From positions 1 through 18,279 of the forward strand of contig HF995335.1 of assembly GCA_000432335.1 (NCBI GenBank): 18,279 nt of DNA, given 5' to 3'. The DNA comes from Firmicutes bacterium CAG:646 (GTDB lineage: Bacteria; Bacillota; Clostridia; Lachnospirales; Lachnospiraceae). Both the position numbers and the translations under genes were made by a program. The notes under the pieces are model-generated. The model saw only the letters and a program-made list of their open reading frames with translations. It was not told the origin of the DNA and did not search any database. This document shows, piece by piece, positions 15,263-18,279 of the stretch (the first letter of the stretch is position 1; each line of letters begins with the position of its first letter).

Positions 15263-17706
15263 CGTCCATCAGCCTCCTTCATTTCCTGGGGTTTGGTCGT
15301 CATAATGCGATACAGTTCGGTGTTTTTCGGGAAGTGATCCACAAAGGGCAGAATCGTGGAGCCGTAGAACAGCAGCCCCTCGCCCTCGCCGGAGTGGGTC
15401 ACATAGGACAGCTGGTGCGGGGAAATGCCCAGCTGCCGGGCCAAAATCTGCCGGTCGCCGCCCGCCTGGTTGAGCATATACACGAAGTCGGAGTTTTCAA
15501 AGATGTTCTCCACCTCGCGGGAAGAAAGCAGGTCCTTCACGTTCTGGGTGATCCCGGTCGGGATGCCGCCCCACTTTCTGAACCGCTTCCAAATCTCCAC
15601 CGTATAGGCGGCGGTCTGTTCCTCTTTGAGCAGCAGGTGCATCTCGTCGATGTAGTAGCGGGTGGACTTACGGGCCGCCCGGTTGATGGTGACGCGGTTC
15701 CACACCTGGTCCTGCACCACCAGCATCCCGATCTTTTTCAGCTGCTTGCCCAGCTCCTTGATGTCATAGCAAACAATGCGGTTGTTGATGTCCACGTTGC
15801 TGCGGTGGTTGAACACGTTGAGGGAGCCGGTGACGTAGATTTCCAGCGCCGTGGCGATGTACTGCGCCTCTTTCTCATCCTGCGCCCGCAGCAGGTCGTA
15901 TAAATCCTCCAGAATGGGCATATTCTCCGGGCGCGGATCGTTGAGGTAGTCCTGATAGACCAGCCGCACACAGCGGTCAATGATGGTTTTCTGTACCGGC
16001 TGTAATCCGTCCTTTCCGCCCACGATCAGCTCGCACAGCGACAAGATGAAGTCGCTCTTCAGCGACAGCGGGCTTTCATCGTCCGAATAGTCCAGGTTCA
16101 GGTCCATCGGGTTGATGTAGTTGGTGGAGGTGGGCGAGATTTTGATGACCTGCCCGTGCAGGCGCTCCACCAGCGGCGCGTACTCGGCCTCCGGGTCGCA
16201 GATAATGACATCATCCGAAGTCAGCAGGAAGCAGTTGGCGATCTCGCGCTTGGCCGAAAAGCTCTTGCCGGAACCGGGCGTACCCAGAATCAGGCCGTTG
16301 GGGTTTTTCAGCAGCTTGCGGTCCACCATGATGAGGTTATTGGACAGGGCGTTGATGCCGTAGTACAGCGCCTCTTTTCCGTTCTGAAAAAGCTCTTGGG
16401 TGGTGAACGGCACGAAGATGGCGGTAGAGCTGGTAGTCAGCCCCCGCTGAATTTCCACCTGGTTCAGCCCCAGCGGCAGAGAGGACATCAAGCCTTCCTC
16501 CTGCTGGAAGTCCAGCCGGGTCAGCTGGCAGTTGTACTTCTGTGCGATGGAACTGGCCTGGAAGATGTTGTTGCCCAGCTGGCGGGGATTGTCGGCGGTG
16601 TTCAGCACCAGGAACGTCACCAGGAACATCCGCTCGTTGCGGCTTTGCAGGTCCTGCAACAGCTTCTTGGCCTCGGCCCCGTAGGTGGCAAGGTCGGACG
16701 GGATGATGTCCATGTCATACCCGGCGCGGACGGCCTTTTTCTGTTCCTCGATCTTGCTGCGGTCCAGGTCGGTGATTTTCCGCTTTACCGTCTTGATGGC
16801 CTTCACCTGATCCACCGACTGGATGTGCAGATTCACAATGAGGGAACTTTCCATATCGAGAAAGTCCGCCAGCATACGGTCATTCAGCTCCGGGGCCAGA
16901 ATCTGCACGAAGCTGACGGCCCCGTACTTCTTTCCCATGCGGAACTGCTTGCCGGTACGGAACTCGAAGCCGGACGGCGCGATAAAGTCCTTGGTGGAAA
17001 GGCCGCTGGGAGCCAGCCAGTCCCACTCGAACTGGAAGGGCGCCTGCTCGTCCATGTGGAAGATGGCGTGAAGCTGGGCCAGCCGGGCTTTGCCGTCCAG
17101 AACCTCGGCGGCCACGCCCAACCGCTTAAAGTTGTTCAGCACATCGGTCTCGATGCGCTCCAGACGGGGCTTGGCGGAGCGGATGCTGTCGGCCTCGATG
17201 GAAAAGGTCAGGTACTTGGTCTTGATAAGGCCGTTGTTGCCCCGCGCCAGCTGGTTTTGCAGCATCTGCGTGTACTCCACCCGGATGGGGTCAAAGTCAT
17301 CCCCCTGGGCCGGGATGGTAATGCTGTTGGCGAAGGTCTCCTGGGACGCCGCCAGGTTCAAAAAGGACAACTGGAAACGGATGGAGCTGTCGAAGTAGTT
17401 GAGGAAATCGCACCAGCCTTCAAAGATGGCGGTCTTGTCCTCGTTCTGGCTGAGCTGGTAGTTGATGTCCTGGAACTGAATGGTCTTGGTGTAGCGGCCA
17501 TCCGCCACCTTGCAGATGCCGTCCGGCCACATCCGCTCATAGGGGATGCTGTCCTGGGCGGACCGCTCCTTTTTGCCCGTGCGGTTGGCGCGGGCAATCG
17601 CTGCCTCGATTTGTTTGCGTTCGGCGCGGGTCAGCTTACGCCGGGGTTTGGTCTGCGGCTCTGCCGGTTCGGCCTGCCGCTTTGTCTTTGCCGCGAACAA
17701 TGTCAT
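15259..17706 (-). CDS. VirB4-like conjugation ATPase
   Basis: The protein has 815 aa from ATG 17706 (MTLFAAKTKRQAEP) and belongs to the VirB4/TraE/TraC family, the ATPase that powers type IV secretion at the inner face of the membrane. The N-terminal half holds the family's SIPYERMWPDGICKV start and FEGWCDFLNYFDSSIRFQL stretch. The Walker A motif GTPGSGKS lies at about 475-482 (Lys481), and Walker B YYIDEMH at about 684-690 (Asp687). TGITQNVKDLL and FVYMLNQAGGDRQILARQL match later family motifs. Upstream ATGs to 17847 are read-through inside prgI. The ribosome site AAGGAGG is only three bases from the ATG but nine from a TTG two codons later (17700), so that TTG may be the true start. The gene overlaps prgI by 71 bases. 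Confidence 0.96.
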   Translation of the reverse strand: MTLFAAKTKRQAEPAEPQTKPRRKLTRAERKQIEAAIARANRTGKKERSAQDSIPYERMWPDGICKVADGRYTKTIQFQDINYQLSQNEDKTAIFEGWCDFLNYFDSSIRFQLSFLNLAASQETFANSITIPAQGDDFDPIRVEYTQMLQNQLARGNNGLIKTKYLTFSIEADSIRSAKPRLERIETDVLNNFKRLGVAAEVLDGKARLAQLHAIFHMDEQAPFQFEWDWLAPSGLSTKDFIAPSGFEFRTGKQFRMGKKYGAVSFVQILAPELNDRMLADFLDMESSLIVNLHIQSVDQVKAIKTVKRKITDLDRSKIEEQKKAVRAGYDMDIIPSDLATYGAEAKKLLQDLQSRNERMFLVTFLVLNTADNPRQLGNNIFQASSIAQKYNCQLTRLDFQQEEGLMSSLPLGLNQVEIQRGLTTSSTAIFVPFTTQELFQNGKEALYYGINALSNNLIMVDRKLLKNPNGLILGTPGSGKSFSAKREIANCFLLTSDDVIICDPEAEYAPLVERLHGQVIKISPTSTNYINPMDLNLDYSDDESPLSLKSDFILSLCELIVGGKDGLQPVQKTIIDRCVRLVYQDYLNDPRPENMPILEDLYDLLRAQDEKEAQYIATALEIYVTGSLNVFNHRSNVDINNRIVCYDIKELGKQLKKIGMLVVQDQVWNRVTINRAARKSTRYYIDEMHLLLKEEQTAAYTVEIWKRFRKWGGIPTGITQNVKDLLSSREVENIFENSDFVYMLNQAGGDRQILARQLGISPHQLSYVTHSGEGEGLLFYGSTILPFVDHFPKNTELYRIMTTKPQEMKEADGR

Positions 17707-18052
17707 ACACCTCCTTGTCGAGATTTGCCTGCCGCTCCAACACGGCATAGAAGTTGTTGGTGCGGTAGGGGCGCTGCTTGGGCCGGATGACGGCCACCTT
17801 GAGGATGTTGCCGATGATCTTTTCCAGGGGCTGGCCGTGTTTTTCATACATCGCCAGCATGAAAAAGGGCAGCATGACGAGCATCATGCACATGGCCGCC
17901 ACGCTGTTGCCAGCAGGCCCCCGGAGCAAAAAGAAAAGCGGCACGCCGATGAGCGCCCCGCAGCCGAAGCAGACAAGCTGCCTCTTGGTTAAGTTGAACG
18001 CGACCTTGGTTTTGACTTTCGTCAGGTCTTTGGGTACGGGTACATAAGCCAT
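17636..18052 (-). CDS. PrgI family protein
   Basis: The 138-aa protein (MAYVPVPKDLTKVKTKVAFN) has the PrgI layout: a short N-terminus, two adjacent membrane segments at about 24-45 and 49-67 (LVCFGCGALIGVPLFFLL and AAMCMMLVMLPFFMLAMY), then a cytoplasmic tail with ILKVAVIRPKQRPYRTNN. PrgI proteins from Gram-positive conjugation systems occupy the place of VirB3, the small inner-membrane partner of VirB4, and lie just ahead of virB4 as here. ATG 18052 is preceded by GGAGGGAGGG about nine bases away, and the gene follows the VirB6-like stop by 22 bases. The last 23 codons overlap virB4 in another frame and encode a Lys/Arg/Ala-rich tail that may be less conserved. Confidence 0.94.
   Translation of the reverse strand: MAYVPVPKDLTKVKTKVAFNLTKRQLVCFGCGALIGVPLFFLLRGPAGNSVAAMCMMLVMLPFFMLAMYEKHGQPLEKIIGNILKVAVIRPKQRPYRTNNFYAVLERQANLDKEVYDIVRGKDKAAGRTGRAADQTPA
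17710..17716 (-). promoter_or_regulatory. Ribosome site of virB4, within prgI
   Basis: AAGGAGG on the minus strand lies three bases from ATG 17706 and nine from the in-frame TTG 17700. The spacing favours the TTG, while codon preference favours the ATG. The site lies inside the prgI coding sequence, so ribosomes translating prgI pass over it. Confidence 0.6.
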
Positions 18053-18074
18053 TGGTAAATTCCCTCCCTCCGGG

Positions 18075-18279
18075 TCAATGTGCGTTGAATACGGCTTTGG
18101 ACAGGCTGCCGGTCTTGAACAGCGTAAAGCAAAGCAGCACGGTGTAGCCCACGCAGCTCCAGATTGCCATGATGATGTCCTCCTCGGTGGCGATGTTCTG
18201 CACCAGCACGGCGTAGATCGCCACGCAGACGATAATCAAAAACGCCTGGAAGCCCAGGGCCAGCAGGCTGCGCAGGTAG
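18075..18279 (-). CDS. TrbL/VirB6-like membrane channel protein, C-terminal fragment
   Basis: Only the last 67 codons lie in the window; the start is beyond the right edge. They hold two membrane segments (LLALGFQAFLIIVCVAIYAVL and IIMAIWSCVGYTVLLCFTLF) and end FKTGSLSKAVFNAH. This ending and the place just before prgI and virB4 match the TrbL/VirB6-like proteins of C. difficile-type elements (CD1112 family). VirB6-like proteins form part of the inner-membrane channel of type IV secretion systems. The stop at 18075-18077 is followed by the ribosome site of prgI. The full length cannot be judged. Confidence 0.85.
   Translation of the reverse strand, partial: YLRSLLALGFQAFLIIVCVAIYAVLVQNIATEEDIIMAIWSCVGYTVLLCFTLFKTGSLSKAVFNAH

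Noticed and set aside
16156..17790. 544-codon plus-strand frame, and similar ones at 7626-8984, 10174-11355, 12625-13764 and 4825-6060
   Set aside because: All are antisense to genes with clear family motifs (VirB4, CHC2/ArdC fusion, topoisomerase III, CD1108 hydrolase, giant protein) and show repetitive His/Gly/Val/Leu-rich composition typical of shadow frames.
17707..17847. ATG 17847 as start of virB4
   Set aside because: The extra 47 residues (Ser/Pro/Arg-rich) are the prgI sequence read in another frame and have no ribosome site.

Overview
The window is an internal segment of an integrative and conjugative element of the Tn1549 / Clostridioides difficile CTn (CTn2/4/5) type. The host is probably a GC-rich gut Clostridium relative (Oscillospiraceae/Lachnospiraceae-like). 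This rests on the gene set and its order (TrbL/VirB6-like, PrgI, VirB4, a CD1108-type cell-wall hydrolase, DUF4315, DUF4366, topoisomerase III, a CHC2/ArdC-type protein, a giant methyltransferase-helicase) and on strongly GC-biased third codon positions. The species is an inference. No integrase, relaxase, VirD4, origin of transfer, cargo gene, tRNA, rRNA or CRISPR array is visible.

Every gene that can be supported lies on the minus strand, so transcription runs from right to left. From the right edge, the secretion module holds the C-terminus of a TrbL/VirB6-like membrane protein, PrgI, the VirB4 ATPase, an unrecognised 126-aa protein, the CD1108-type hydrolase with a transmembrane anchor and CHAP-like domain, DUF4315, the DUF4366 membrane protein, a 66-aa cysteine protein and a 230-aa membrane-anchored hypothetical. 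Many neighbours overlap by 4 to 71 bases, which suggests translational coupling.

The DNA-processing module follows: topoisomerase III, a small conserved hypothetical, a 982-aa fusion (CHC2 primase-type zinc finger, ArdC-like zincin, YodL/DUF4316-type C-terminus), and a 71-aa protein of the transposon-transfer-assisting type. A hairpin followed by a T run then precedes a giant polyvalent protein. That gene starts at 5607 and is open for 1,869 codons to the left edge, where the window stops exactly at its helicase DEAH motif.

The most unusual item is a complete TnpV-family gene (4479-4835) nested in the +1 frame inside the giant gene. It has its own strong Shine-Dalgarno site. In the overlap the GC-rich wobble pattern switches to the TnpV frame (about 90% GC3), while the giant gene's third positions fall to about 35% GC and its protein becomes a Gly/Pro/Ala/Arg-rich linker. 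The host frame has no stop anywhere, so this looks like two overprinted genes and not an insertion that broke the host gene.
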